Made by a program: the position numbers and the translations under genes. Below, in pieces: positions 8,242 to 15,522 of a stretch of 64,000 nucleotides of DNA; positions within the stretch are counted from its first letter, which is position 1, and the number at the start of each line of letters is the position of its first letter. The stretch is from CAWIUB01 sp963839175 (GTDB lineage Bacteria; Actinomycetota; Actinomycetes; Mycobacteriales; Jatrophihabitantaceae). The notes below the pieces were generated by a model. It saw only the letters and a program-made list of their open reading frames with translations, was not told the DNA's origin and searched no databases. The stretch lies in assembly GCA_963839175.1 (NCBI GenBank), contig CAWIUB010000033.1:62001-126000 (forward strand), in the 5' to 3' direction.

Positions 8242-8679
8242 CTATCGCTGGTCCGGCAGCGAGAAATCGGCGAAGTCGAAGCCGGGAGCAACCACGCAAG
8301 CCACCAGCGTCGCCCGATCGGTGACCGGTGACGCGCGCTGCCATTCGTCCGCGCGCACCAGGTACTGGCCGCCGGCGCCGAGTTCGCAGGAGAACTCGGC
8401 CACTGGGGTCTCGTCGAAGCCGCCGAGCGTAAGCAGCACCGGCCCGCCGCCCTGCCACAGCCACAGCTCGGCGGAGGTCACCCGATGCCAGACGGAGGTC
8501 TCACCCGGTAGCAGCAGGAAGGAGACGCAGGTCGCAAGCGACCGGTCGCCCCGCGGCGTCGGAACGGTCAACGCGTGCCGCCATGTCTCGCGAAACCAGC
8601 CGCCCTCGGGATGTTGTTTCATGCCCAGCGCTGCCGGATCTGCAACGAACGGCTCCGAGGTCACGCTGGCGGCTGGCAT
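8242..8679 (-). CDS. Cupin-fold DUF985 protein
   Basis: 145 residues, full size for DUF985 (RmlC-like cupin, PF06172). LGMKQHPEGGWFRETWRHA (about 17-35) and SVWHRVTSAELWLWQGGGPV (about 60-79) are family hallmarks. The C-terminal strand is VACVVAPGFDFADFSLPD. Start is the ATG at 8679, which removes an unconserved upstream extension. Some members bind sugar-like ligands; function unknown. It is divergent from menJ, so its promoter lies next to the menJ-nuo control region. Confidence 0.8.
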   Translation of the reverse strand: MPAASVTSEPFVADPAALGMKQHPEGGWFRETWRHALTVPTPRGDRSLATCVSFLLLPGETSVWHRVTSAELWLWQGGGPVLLTLGGFDETPVAEFSCELGAGGQYLVRADEWQRASPVTDRATLVACVVAPGFDFADFSLPDQR

Positions 8680-8761
8680 CTCCACGGTGCGACCGTATCG
8701 GCGAACACGCCGCCACGGCGAGCCTGCATAGTGCCGGGGGGCGGGCGTCGACCGAGCGGTA

Positions 8762-8790
8762 TTCGGCCTGTCTGGCCAAGCGCCTACACT
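8762..8790 (+). promoter_or_regulatory. Candidate housekeeping promoter for menJ-nuo
   Basis: TTCGGC (8762-8767) and TACACT (8785-8790) are separated by 17 bp, giving a reasonable -10 (TANNNT) with a weak -35. It lies 66 bp before the menJ start and directly upstream of the Rex-like palindrome, a position suited to repression. Inferred by eye only. Confidence 0.35.
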
Positions 8791-8805
8791 CGGCACGAAA
8801 CGGCT

Positions 8806-8821
8806 CGTGAAAGCGTTCACA
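8806..8821. promoter_or_regulatory. Rex (redox repressor) operator, 14/16 match
   Basis: CGTGAAAGCGTTCACA matches the Streptomyces Rex operator TGTGAACGCGTTCACA at 14 of 16 positions, with GTGAA/TTCAC arms intact. Known biology: Rex binds this site when NADH/NAD+ is low and releases it when NADH is high, and in Streptomyces coelicolor it controls cyd and nuo genes. Here it lies 34 bp before menJ, the first gene of a 15- to 16-gene run containing all nuo genes. Confidence 0.6.
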
Positions 8822-8855
8822 AACGGCCCATGACTCAGCGAGACAGGAGCGCGCA

Positions 8856-10199
8856 ATGACCGCGGTGGGCACCCGTGCGGCCGACGGGTCGTCGCGTGCT
8901 CAGCCCGCCGGCATCCCGGACGAGCACCGATACGACGCCGACGTGATCGTCGTAGGGGCCGGCCCTGCGGGAAGCAGCGCAGCCTACTGGCTGGCCACCG
9001 CCGGGTTTGATGTCCTGCTGCTGGAGAAGTCGGTTTTCCCCCGCGAGAAGGTCTGCGGCGACGGCCTGACGCCGCGCGGCACCCGCGCACTCGTCGACAT
9101 GGGCATCGACGTGAGCGAGCAGGCCGGCTGGCTGCACAACAAGGGGCTACGGGTCATCGGCGGGGGCCTGCGGCTGCACCTGGACTGGCCGCAGCTCACG
9201 AGCTTCCCGTCCTACGGGTTGGTCCGGCCACGGGCTGATCTCGACGCCATGCTGGCGAACCATGCGGTCAAGGCCGGTGCGGTGCTGTACGAGCACACCA
9301 CCGTCGCCGAGCCTGTCCTCGACCGCACCGGAACCATAGCCGGCGTCAATGCCATCGCCGGTCCCGACAAGAGGCCGGTCACCTATCGCGCGTCCGTCGT
9401 ACTCGCCTGTGACGGCGTCGCCGGCAAGCTCGCCCAGCGGCTCGGGCTGCACCGCAATGACAAGCGGCCGATGGGCGTGGCGGTGCGCCGTTACTACGAG
9501 AGCCCGCGTACCCACGACGACTACCTGGAATCGTGGCTGGAGCTATGGGACGGTCCCGCTGGTGCGGACCACGCCCACCTGCTCCCCGGCTACGGGTGGA
9601 TTTTCGGAATGGGCGACGGCACCGTCAACGCGGGGCTCGGGGTGCTCAACTCGTCGGCGGTCTTCCAGAAGACCGACTACCGCGTCCTGCTGACGTCGTG
9701 GCTGGACGCCACCCCCGAGGAGTGGGGCCTGCGCGAAGCCAACGCGGTAGGGCCCACACGCGGCGCAGGCTTGCCGATGGGCTTCAACCGCACACCGCAC
9801 TACGCCAACGGGATGTTGCTCGTCGGCGACAGCGGAGGATCGGTGAACCCCTTCAACGGCGAGGGAATCCCGTACGCCATGGAGTCGGGCAAGTTCGCGG
9901 CCGAGGCCGTCGGGCAGGCGCTGGCTCGGCCGGCCGGCTCGCAGCGCGAGCGCGCGTTGCGAGCGTATCCGGCCCGGATGGCCGACGAGTGGGGCGCGTA
10001 TTACCGGCTCGGTGCCGCGTTCGTGAAGCTCATCGGCCACCCGGCGGTCATGCGTGCCTGCACTCGGCACGGCCTGCCGCACCCTGCGCTGATGCGCTTC
10101 GTCCTCAAGCTGCTGGCGAACCTGTCCGACCCGCGCGACGGCGATCTCTCCGACCGGGTGATCTCCGTGCTGACGCGCATCACACCGGCGGTGCGTTAG
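8856..10199 (+). CDS. menJ: Geranylgeranyl/menaquinone reductase family flavoprotein
   Basis: 447 residues. The dinucleotide-binding motif VIVVGAGPAGSSAAYWL is at about 30-46, the family signature FPREKVCGDGLTPRGTRAL follows at about 60-80, and the FAD-ribose GD motif LLVGDSGGSVNPFNGEGI lies at about 322-340. These identify the geranylgeranyl reductase family. In mycobacteria the member MenJ saturates one isoprene unit of menaquinone. Position directly before nuoA, with a prenyl synthase after nuoN, supports a quinone role here. Start ATG 8856 has AGGAG nine bases upstream (GACAGGAGCGCGCA). No membrane helix is evident; probably membrane-associated. Confidence 0.8.
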   Translation: MTAVGTRAADGSSRAQPAGIPDEHRYDADVIVVGAGPAGSSAAYWLATAGFDVLLLEKSVFPREKVCGDGLTPRGTRALVDMGIDVSEQAGWLHNKGLRVIGGGLRLHLDWPQLTSFPSYGLVRPRADLDAMLANHAVKAGAVLYEHTTVAEPVLDRTGTIAGVNAIAGPDKRPVTYRASVVLACDGVAGKLAQRLGLHRNDKRPMGVAVRRYYESPRTHDDYLESWLELWDGPAGADHAHLLPGYGWIFGMGDGTVNAGLGVLNSSAVFQKTDYRVLLTSWLDATPEEWGLREANAVGPTRGAGLPMGFNRTPHYANGMLLVGDSGGSVNPFNGEGIPYAMESGKFAAEAVGQALARPAGSQRERALRAYPARMADEWGAYYRLGAAFVKLIGHPAVMRACTRHGLPHPALMRFVLKLLANLSDPRDGDLSDRVISVLTRITPAVR

Positions 10200-10288
10200 G
10201 CATGCCCCACCACGGATCGGCCCCGGCTGACGGACTAGCCTGGCACCGTTTCGCTCGCCCACACCGCGGAGAGAGGGAAGGGCTGTAG

Positions 10289-10651
10289 ATGCTGGCTCCG
10301 TATCTCCCGATCGTGCTGCTGTTCGCGTTGGCGTTCGCGTTCGCATTCTTCTCGGTGGCGATCGCGCCGTTCATCGGTCCGCACCGGTACAACCGGGCCA
10401 AGCTCGATTTCTACGAGTGCGGGATCGAGCCGACGCCGCAACCCGAGGGGCCGAATCGCTTTCCTATCAAGTACTTTCTGACGGCAATGTTGTTCATCAT
10501 CTTCGACATCGAGATCATCTTCCTCTACCCCTATGCGGTGGCGAACAACGCCCTCGGACTGCTGGGCCTGGTCGAGATCGTGGTCTTCGTCGCGACGGTG
10601 TTCATCGCTTACGCCTACGTCTGGCGTCGCGGCGGCCTGGACTGGGACTGA
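10289..10651 (+). CDS. nuoA: NADH-quinone oxidoreductase subunit A
   Basis: 120 residues, normal length. Three hydrophobic segments (about 1-30, 66-86, 93-113) and the conserved loop KLDFYECGIEPTPQP (about 38-52), which contains the quinone-site cysteine. First gene of the complex I operon and part of the membrane arm near the quinone site. A GAGAGAGGGAAGG purine tract lies just upstream of the ATG. The 89 bp after menJ hold no obvious terminator, so read-through from menJ is likely. Confidence 0.95.
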   Translation: MLAPYLPIVLLFALAFAFAFFSVAIAPFIGPHRYNRAKLDFYECGIEPTPQPEGPNRFPIKYFLTAMLFIIFDIEIIFLYPYAVANNALGLLGLVEIVVFVATVFIAYAYVWRRGGLDWD

Positions 10652-10652
10652 C

Positions 10653-11192
10653 GTGGGCTTAGAGGAGAAGTTGCCGGACGGTGTCCTGCTGGCCAGCGTC
10701 GAGAAGCTGGTCAACTGGACCCGCAAGTCCTCGCTCTGGCCGGCGACATTCGGGCTGGCCTGTTGCGCGATCGAGATGATGACGTTCGGGGCACCCCGCT
10801 TCGACTCGGCGCGCTTCGGCATGGAGGTGTTCCGCCCCTCGCCTCGGCAAGCGGACCTGATGATCGTCGCCGGACGGGTGAGCCAGAAGATGGCGCCGGT
10901 GCTGCGCCAGATCTACGACCAGATGCCCGACCCCAAATGGGTGCTCGCCATGGGCGTGTGCGCCAGCTCCGGTGGCATGTTCAACAACTACGCGATCGTG
11001 CAGGGAGTCGACCATGTCGTGCCGGTCGACATGTACCTGCCGGGCTGTCCACCGCGTCCGGAGATGCTGATCGACGCCGTCCTCAAGCTGCACCACAAGA
11101 TCATGAACGAACCGCTCGGACCGAAACGGGCCAAGAAGCTGGCCGGCCAGCAGGTGGAGTTGATTCCGTCAAGCCAAAGGTTCGCCCGATGA
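10653..11192 (+). CDS. nuoB: NADH-quinone oxidoreductase subunit B
   Basis: 179 residues from GTG 10653, one base after the nuoA stop. The ligands of terminal cluster N2 are all visible: Cys37-Cys38 (LACCAIEMM), Cys103 (MGVCASSGGMF) and Cys132 (YLPGCPPRPE). This peripheral-arm subunit passes electrons from N2 to menaquinone. Upstream frames of the same reading lack conservation, so the GTG is preferred. ATGA overlap with nuoC. Confidence 0.95.
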   Translation: MGLEEKLPDGVLLASVEKLVNWTRKSSLWPATFGLACCAIEMMTFGAPRFDSARFGMEVFRPSPRQADLMIVAGRVSQKMAPVLRQIYDQMPDPKWVLAMGVCASSGGMFNNYAIVQGVDHVVPVDMYLPGCPPRPEMLIDAVLKLHHKIMNEPLGPKRAKKLAGQQVELIPSSQRFAR

Positions 11193-11914
11193 CTGAGCCC
11201 GTCAATCCTACCGATCAGCCGTCGGCGGAGGTCGAACCCACCACGGTTGCAGCTGGTCGATCGGTCGATTCGCCGTTCGGCGTCGAGCAACGCGGCATGT
11301 TCGGCGTCTCCGACTCCGGCGACACCACCGGCTACGGCGGACTGGTGCGTGAGCCGTGGCTGCCACCGGCTGCGCAGCGACCGTACGGCGGCTACTTCGA
11401 CGAGGTGGTCGACGCGCTGATGGCGGCTTACCCGCAGTTCGCCCAAGCTGTCGCCAAGATCGTCGTCGACCGTGGCGAGCTGACTCTGTACGTGGAGCGG
11501 GAGCATTTGCAGCCGATCGCTCAGGTCCTGCGCGACGACCCCGGGCTGCGTTTCGAGCTGCTGGCGAGCGTGAGCGGCGTCGACTACCTGGGCAGCGAGC
11601 GCCGGCTGCACGCCGTCTACCACTTCACGTCCATGACCTACCGCCGGCGGATCAGGCTCGAGACGTCGGTGAGCGCCGACGACCCGCATGTCCCCTCGGT
11701 GACCGCCGTCTACCCGACCGCCGACTGGCAGGAGCGGGAAACCTACGACATGTTCGGCATCATCTTCGACGGCCACCCGGCACTGACCCGCATCCTGATG
11801 CCGGATGACTGGGACGGCTTCCCGCAGCGCAAGGACTACCCGTTGGGCGGCATTCCCGTGCAATACAAGGGGGCCGAGATCCCCCCGCCCGACGAGCGGA
11901 GGGCCTACCGGTGA
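11189..11914 (+). CDS. nuoC: NADH-quinone oxidoreductase subunit C
   Basis: 241 residues. An actinobacterial N-terminal extension (about 1-60, acidic and Gly-rich) precedes the 30-kDa subunit domain, whose signature ERETYDMFGIIFDGHPALTRILMPDDWDGFPQRKDYPL lies at about 185-222. Peripheral-arm subunit contacting NuoD and NuoB. Starts inside the nuoB stop (ATGA). Followed by a repeat-filled 97-bp gap before nuoD, unlike the overlaps before it. Confidence 0.95.
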   Translation: MTEPVNPTDQPSAEVEPTTVAAGRSVDSPFGVEQRGMFGVSDSGDTTGYGGLVREPWLPPAAQRPYGGYFDEVVDALMAAYPQFAQAVAKIVVDRGELTLYVEREHLQPIAQVLRDDPGLRFELLASVSGVDYLGSERRLHAVYHFTSMTYRRRIRLETSVSADDPHVPSVTAVYPTADWQERETYDMFGIIFDGHPALTRILMPDDWDGFPQRKDYPLGGIPVQYKGAEIPPPDERRAYR

Positions 11915-12011
11915 TGAGCGCTCGCGCGAAGAACAATGCCATGTTCGCACCGAAGGTGCGATCGGGGCGGCCGTGCCGTCCGAGCGAAGCGAGCGACGGC
12001 CGGGCGAACCG
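11915..12011. repeat. REP-like mosaic between nuoC and nuoD
   Basis: Contains the family fragment GATGAGCGCTCGCGCGAAG right after the nuoC stop. A perfect 7-bp hairpin TCGCACC-GAA-GGTGCGA (about 11944-11960) follows, then GCCGTC...GACGGC arms enclosing GAGCGAAGCGAGCG (about 11976-12001). The last module resembles GAGCGCAGCGAGCG of the 168-bp units. No coding capacity that continues either neighbour. Confidence 0.6.
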
Positions 12012-13325
12012 ATGAACGACATCTATAGCCCCTCGCGGGAGACGACCGAGGGCCGCGTGTACAACGTCACCGGCGGCGACTGGGACGCGGTGTTCGGCGG
12101 CGACCCGATCGCCGACGAGCGGATCGTGCTCAACATGGGCCCCCAGCACCCATCGACGCACGGCGTGCTGCGCCTGGTGCTGGAGCTCGAAGGCGAGACG
12201 GTCACCGACTGCCGGCCGATCGTCGGCTACCTGCACACCGGCATCGAGAAGAACGCCGAGTTCCGCACCTGGACCCAGGCGGTCACCTTCCTCACTCGGG
12301 CCGACTACGTGGCGCCGCTGTCCAACGAGGCCGTCTACTGCATGGCGGTCGAGAAACTGCTCGGCGTGCAGCTTCCCCAGCGTGCGCAGCTGATCCGGGT
12401 GATGCTGCTCGAGATCAACCGCATTGCGTCGCATTGGGTGTGGCTGGCCACCGGTGGCATGGAACTCGGTGCGTTGACCGCCATGACGAACGGCTTCCGG
12501 GCCCGCGAGCGCTGCCTGGACGTCTTGGAGCTGATCACCGGGCTGCGCATGAACCACGCGTACTTCCGCCCGGGCGGCGTCGCCCAGGATCTGCCGGACG
12601 ACGCTGTGGAGAAGATCCGCGAGTGGATGGTGGAGACCGAGGAGGAACTGGACGGCATCGACAGACTGCTGCGCGGACAGCCGATCTGGGTGCGGCGGCT
12701 CAAGGATGTCGGCTGGATCGGAGTCGAAGGCTGTCTGGCGCTGGGGGTCACCGGGCCGCTGCTGCGGGCGGCTGGGCTGCCGTGGGACTTGCGCAAGACT
12801 GAACCGTACCTGGGATACGAGACCTTCGACTTCGAGGTGCCCACCGACGACCGCGGCGACTGCTGGTCGCGGTTCGTGGTGCGCGTTGCCGAGATGTACG
12901 AGTCGCTCAAGATCATCGATCAGGTGCTGGACCGGCTGGAGCCCGGCCCCACGTTCATCGACGACCCGAAGATCGCCTGGCCGGCGAAGCTGTCCCTCGG
13001 CCCGGACGGCCTGGGCACCTCGCTGGAGCACGTGCAGAAGATCATGACCGGGTCGATGGAGGCGCTGATTCATCACTTCAAGCTGGTCACTGAGGGCTTC
13101 CGGGTGCCGCCGGGTCAGGTGTACGCAGCCGTCGAGGCGCCGCGCGGCGAGTTGGGTGCGCACGTGGTCAGCGACGGCGGCACCCGGCCGTTCCGGGTGC
13201 ATTTGCGCGAACCCTCGTTCATCAACCTGCAGTCCACCGCCACCCTGGCGATCGGCGGCCTGATCGCCGACCTGATCGCATCGGTGGCCTCGATCGACCC
13301 GATCATGGGCGGGGTTGATCGATGA
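12012..13325 (+). CDS. nuoD: NADH-quinone oxidoreductase subunit D
   Basis: 437 residues. The 49-kDa subunit pattern is clear: LNMGPQHPSTHGVLRLVLELEGE (about 39-61), the quinone-site His-containing loop, YLHTGIEKNAEFRTW, RIASHWVWL and the C-terminal PRGELG...SDGG motif (PRGELGAHVVSDGGTRPFR). It forms the quinone cavity with NuoB. ATG 12012 is chosen as the first start after the repeat element. ATGA overlap with nuoE. Confidence 0.95.
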   Translation: MNDIYSPSRETTEGRVYNVTGGDWDAVFGGDPIADERIVLNMGPQHPSTHGVLRLVLELEGETVTDCRPIVGYLHTGIEKNAEFRTWTQAVTFLTRADYVAPLSNEAVYCMAVEKLLGVQLPQRAQLIRVMLLEINRIASHWVWLATGGMELGALTAMTNGFRARERCLDVLELITGLRMNHAYFRPGGVAQDLPDDAVEKIREWMVETEEELDGIDRLLRGQPIWVRRLKDVGWIGVEGCLALGVTGPLLRAAGLPWDLRKTEPYLGYETFDFEVPTDDRGDCWSRFVVRVAEMYESLKIIDQVLDRLEPGPTFIDDPKIAWPAKLSLGPDGLGTSLEHVQKIMTGSMEALIHHFKLVTEGFRVPPGQVYAAVEAPRGELGAHVVSDGGTRPFRVHLREPSFINLQSTATLAIGGLIADLIASVASIDPIMGGVDR

Positions 13326-14116
13326 CTACCTTCCGCACGTCGGTGCTTCAACTCGACCGGCCCGGCGATCCGTCGGTCTTCGGCGACGAGGTCCGCGACG
13401 CCGCGCAGCAGCTCATTGCGCGGTACCCGGCCGGGCAGTCCCGCTCCGCGCTGCTGCCGATGCTGCACCTGGTGCAGTCCGAACAGGGCTACGTCACGCC
13501 GGACGGAATCGCCTTCTGCGCCGAGACTCTCGACCTCACCAAGGCCCAAGTGGCCGCCGTGGTGACGTTCTACACGATGTACAAACGCCAGCCGACCGGC
13601 GAGTACCTGGTCAGCGTCTGCACCAACACGCTGTGCGGAATGCTCGGCGGCGACGAGATCTACCGGTCGCTGTCCGAAGCGCTCGGCGTCGGCATGAACG
13701 AAACCACGGCCGACGGCATGATCACGCTGGAACATACCGAGTGCCTGGCCGCCTGCGACTACGCACCGGTCGTCACGGTGAACTACGAGTTCTTCGACAA
13801 CCAGACGGTCGCCTCGGCGAACGCGCTGGCCGGCAAGCTACGGGCCGGCGAACGGCCGCTGCCCAGCCGGGGCGCGCCGCTGTGCACGTTCCGGGAGATC
13901 GAGCGGCAGATCGCCGGGTTCCCGGATGAACGGCCGGAGGCGCTCGAGGCCGAGGCCACCGGCGCGCCCACCGAAGTCGGCGTCAAGCTCGCCGTCGCGC
14001 GCGGTGACTCCGCGCCGTCCTACTCGACGTCTGCACCGGTCGCGGAATCCACGCCGCCGGACGGGGCCGCGAAGCCGCGTCAGCCGACGCTGGACGATGC
14101 GCAGAAGGGCGACTGA
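13322..14116 (+). CDS. nuoE: NADH-quinone oxidoreductase subunit E
   Basis: 264 residues. The thioredoxin-like [2Fe-2S] domain carries ligands in SVCTNTLCGMLGG (Cys-x4-Cys, about 99-104) and ECLAACDYAPV (Cys-x3-Cys, about 140-144), forming cluster N1a. A Pro/Ala/Ser-rich tail of about 70 residues with no domain follows, longer than the E. coli protein but usual in actinobacteria. N-module subunit working with NuoF. Confidence 0.95.
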   Translation: MTTFRTSVLQLDRPGDPSVFGDEVRDAAQQLIARYPAGQSRSALLPMLHLVQSEQGYVTPDGIAFCAETLDLTKAQVAAVVTFYTMYKRQPTGEYLVSVCTNTLCGMLGGDEIYRSLSEALGVGMNETTADGMITLEHTECLAACDYAPVVTVNYEFFDNQTVASANALAGKLRAGERPLPSRGAPLCTFREIERQIAGFPDERPEALEAEATGAPTEVGVKLAVARGDSAPSYSTSAPVAESTPPDGAAKPRQPTLDDAQKGD

Positions 14117-14177
14117 CGCATGGCCGGTACGTCCCCCGCGCTTCGACCACTGCGCTCCTGCCGTGTGCTCACGACCA

Positions 14178-14208
14178 CCCCACGAAATCGCTGCACGATT
14201 TCGCGGGG
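14178..14208. repeat. Palindromic REP-like hairpin between nuoE and nuoF
   Basis: CCCCACGAAATCG (14178-14190) and CGATTTCGCGGGG (14196-14208) pair over 13 bp with a single mismatch around a five-base loop. Same 31-base element as at 19951, 20119, 23183 and, inverted, 34232. It occupies the middle of the 116-bp nuoE-nuoF gap, which otherwise has no feature. Confidence 0.75.
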
Positions 14209-14232
14209 GCCCCGGGCGATCGGAGCGCGCTC

Positions 14233-15522
14233 ATGAGCCTGACTCCCGTCCTCACCAAGCGGTTCGGCACCAACCAGCCGTGGAAGATCGACAACTACGA
14301 GGCACTGGACGGTTACACCGGTCTGCGCAAGGCACTGACCCAGAACCCGGCCCAGGTCATCGACACGATCGACACCCTCCGAAACTCCAACCTGCGTGGA
14401 CGTGGCGGGGCGGGCTTCCCCGCCGGCATGAAGTGGGCGTTCATCCCGCAGGCCAAGCCCGGCGAGCCCAGCAAGCCGCACTACGTGGTCGTCAACGCCG
14501 ACGAGGGGGAGCCCGGCACCTGTCGCGACCTGCCACTGATGATGAACGATCCGCACTCGATGATCGAGGGGACGATCATCGCCTGCTTTGCGGTGCGCGC
14601 AGAGCACGCGTTCATCTACATCCGCGGCGAGGCGGCGCACGCGATCCGGCGGGTCACCGCAGCGGTACAGGAGGCGTACCGGAAAGGCTATCTGGGCAAG
14701 GACATTCTCGGCAGCGGCTTCGACTGCGAGATTACGGTCCATGCCGGCGCCGGCGCCTACATCTGCGGCGAGGAGACAGCGCTGCTCGACTCGCTCGAGG
14801 GCAAGCGCGGCCAGCCGCGGCTCAAGCCGCCGTTCCCGGCCACGAACGGCCTCTATGACGCGCCGACAGTGGTCAACAACGTCGGCAGCCTTGCCAGCGT
14901 GCCCTACATCGTGCTGGGCGGCGCGGACTGGTTCAAGTCGATGGGACCGGAAGGATCGCCCGGGCCGTGCATCTACTCGCTGTCCGGTCGGGTGAAGAAT
15001 CCCGGCCAGTACGAGGCGCCGATGGGCACGACGCTGCGCGAGCTGCTGGACTTGGCGGAGGGGATGAGCCGTGGCAAGCAGCTCAAGTTCTGGACGCCCG
15101 GCGGCTCGTCCACCCCGCTGTTCACCCGCGAACACCTGGACGTCCCGCTGGACTTCGACTCGGTAGCGAAGGCCGGCTCGATGAACGGCACGTCGGCATT
15201 GATGATCTTCGACGAGGACGACAGCGTGGTCCGCGCGGTGTACAAGTGGGTCAAGTTCTACGAGCACGAGTCCTGCGGCAAGTGCACGCCGTGCCGCGAG
15301 GGCACGTACTGGTACGCGGGCATCTACGAGCGGCTGCTGGACGGTCACGGGACGATGGAGGACCTCGACACGCTGCTTGACGTGTCCGACAACATCCTCG
15401 GCCGCGCCTTCTGCGCACTGGGCGACGGTGCGGTCAGCCCGGTGGTGTCGTCGATCCAGTATTTCCGTGACGAGTACGAAGCACTGATCCGCGAACCCGT
15501 CTTCGCCGCGGCCGCCTCATGA
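14233..15522 (+). CDS. nuoF: NADH-quinone oxidoreductase subunit F
   Basis: 429 residues. The FMN/NADH site RGRGGAGFPAGMKW is at about 56-69, with NADEGEPGTCRD following and GAGAYICGEETALLDSLEG at about 173-191. Cluster N3 ligands are in ESCGKCTPCREG (Cys-x2-Cys-x2-Cys, about 346-357) plus Cys in GRAFCALGD (about 396). This is the NADH-oxidising subunit. Overlaps nuoG by ATGA. Confidence 0.97.
   Translation: MSLTPVLTKRFGTNQPWKIDNYEALDGYTGLRKALTQNPAQVIDTIDTLRNSNLRGRGGAGFPAGMKWAFIPQAKPGEPSKPHYVVVNADEGEPGTCRDLPLMMNDPHSMIEGTIIACFAVRAEHAFIYIRGEAAHAIRRVTAAVQEAYRKGYLGKDILGSGFDCEITVHAGAGAYICGEETALLDSLEGKRGQPRLKPPFPATNGLYDAPTVVNNVGSLASVPYIVLGGADWFKSMGPEGSPGPCIYSLSGRVKNPGQYEAPMGTTLRELLDLAEGMSRGKQLKFWTPGGSSTPLFTREHLDVPLDFDSVAKAGSMNGTSALMIFDEDDSVVRAVYKWVKFYEHESCGKCTPCREGTYWYAGIYERLLDGHGTMEDLDTLLDVSDNILGRAFCALGDGAVSPVVSSIQYFRDEYEALIREPVFAAAAS

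Noticed and set aside
10200..10288. Separate promoter for nuoA in the menJ-nuoA gap
   Set aside because: Only a strong ribosome-binding site is visible; no convincing -10/-35 pair, so read-through from menJ is preferred.
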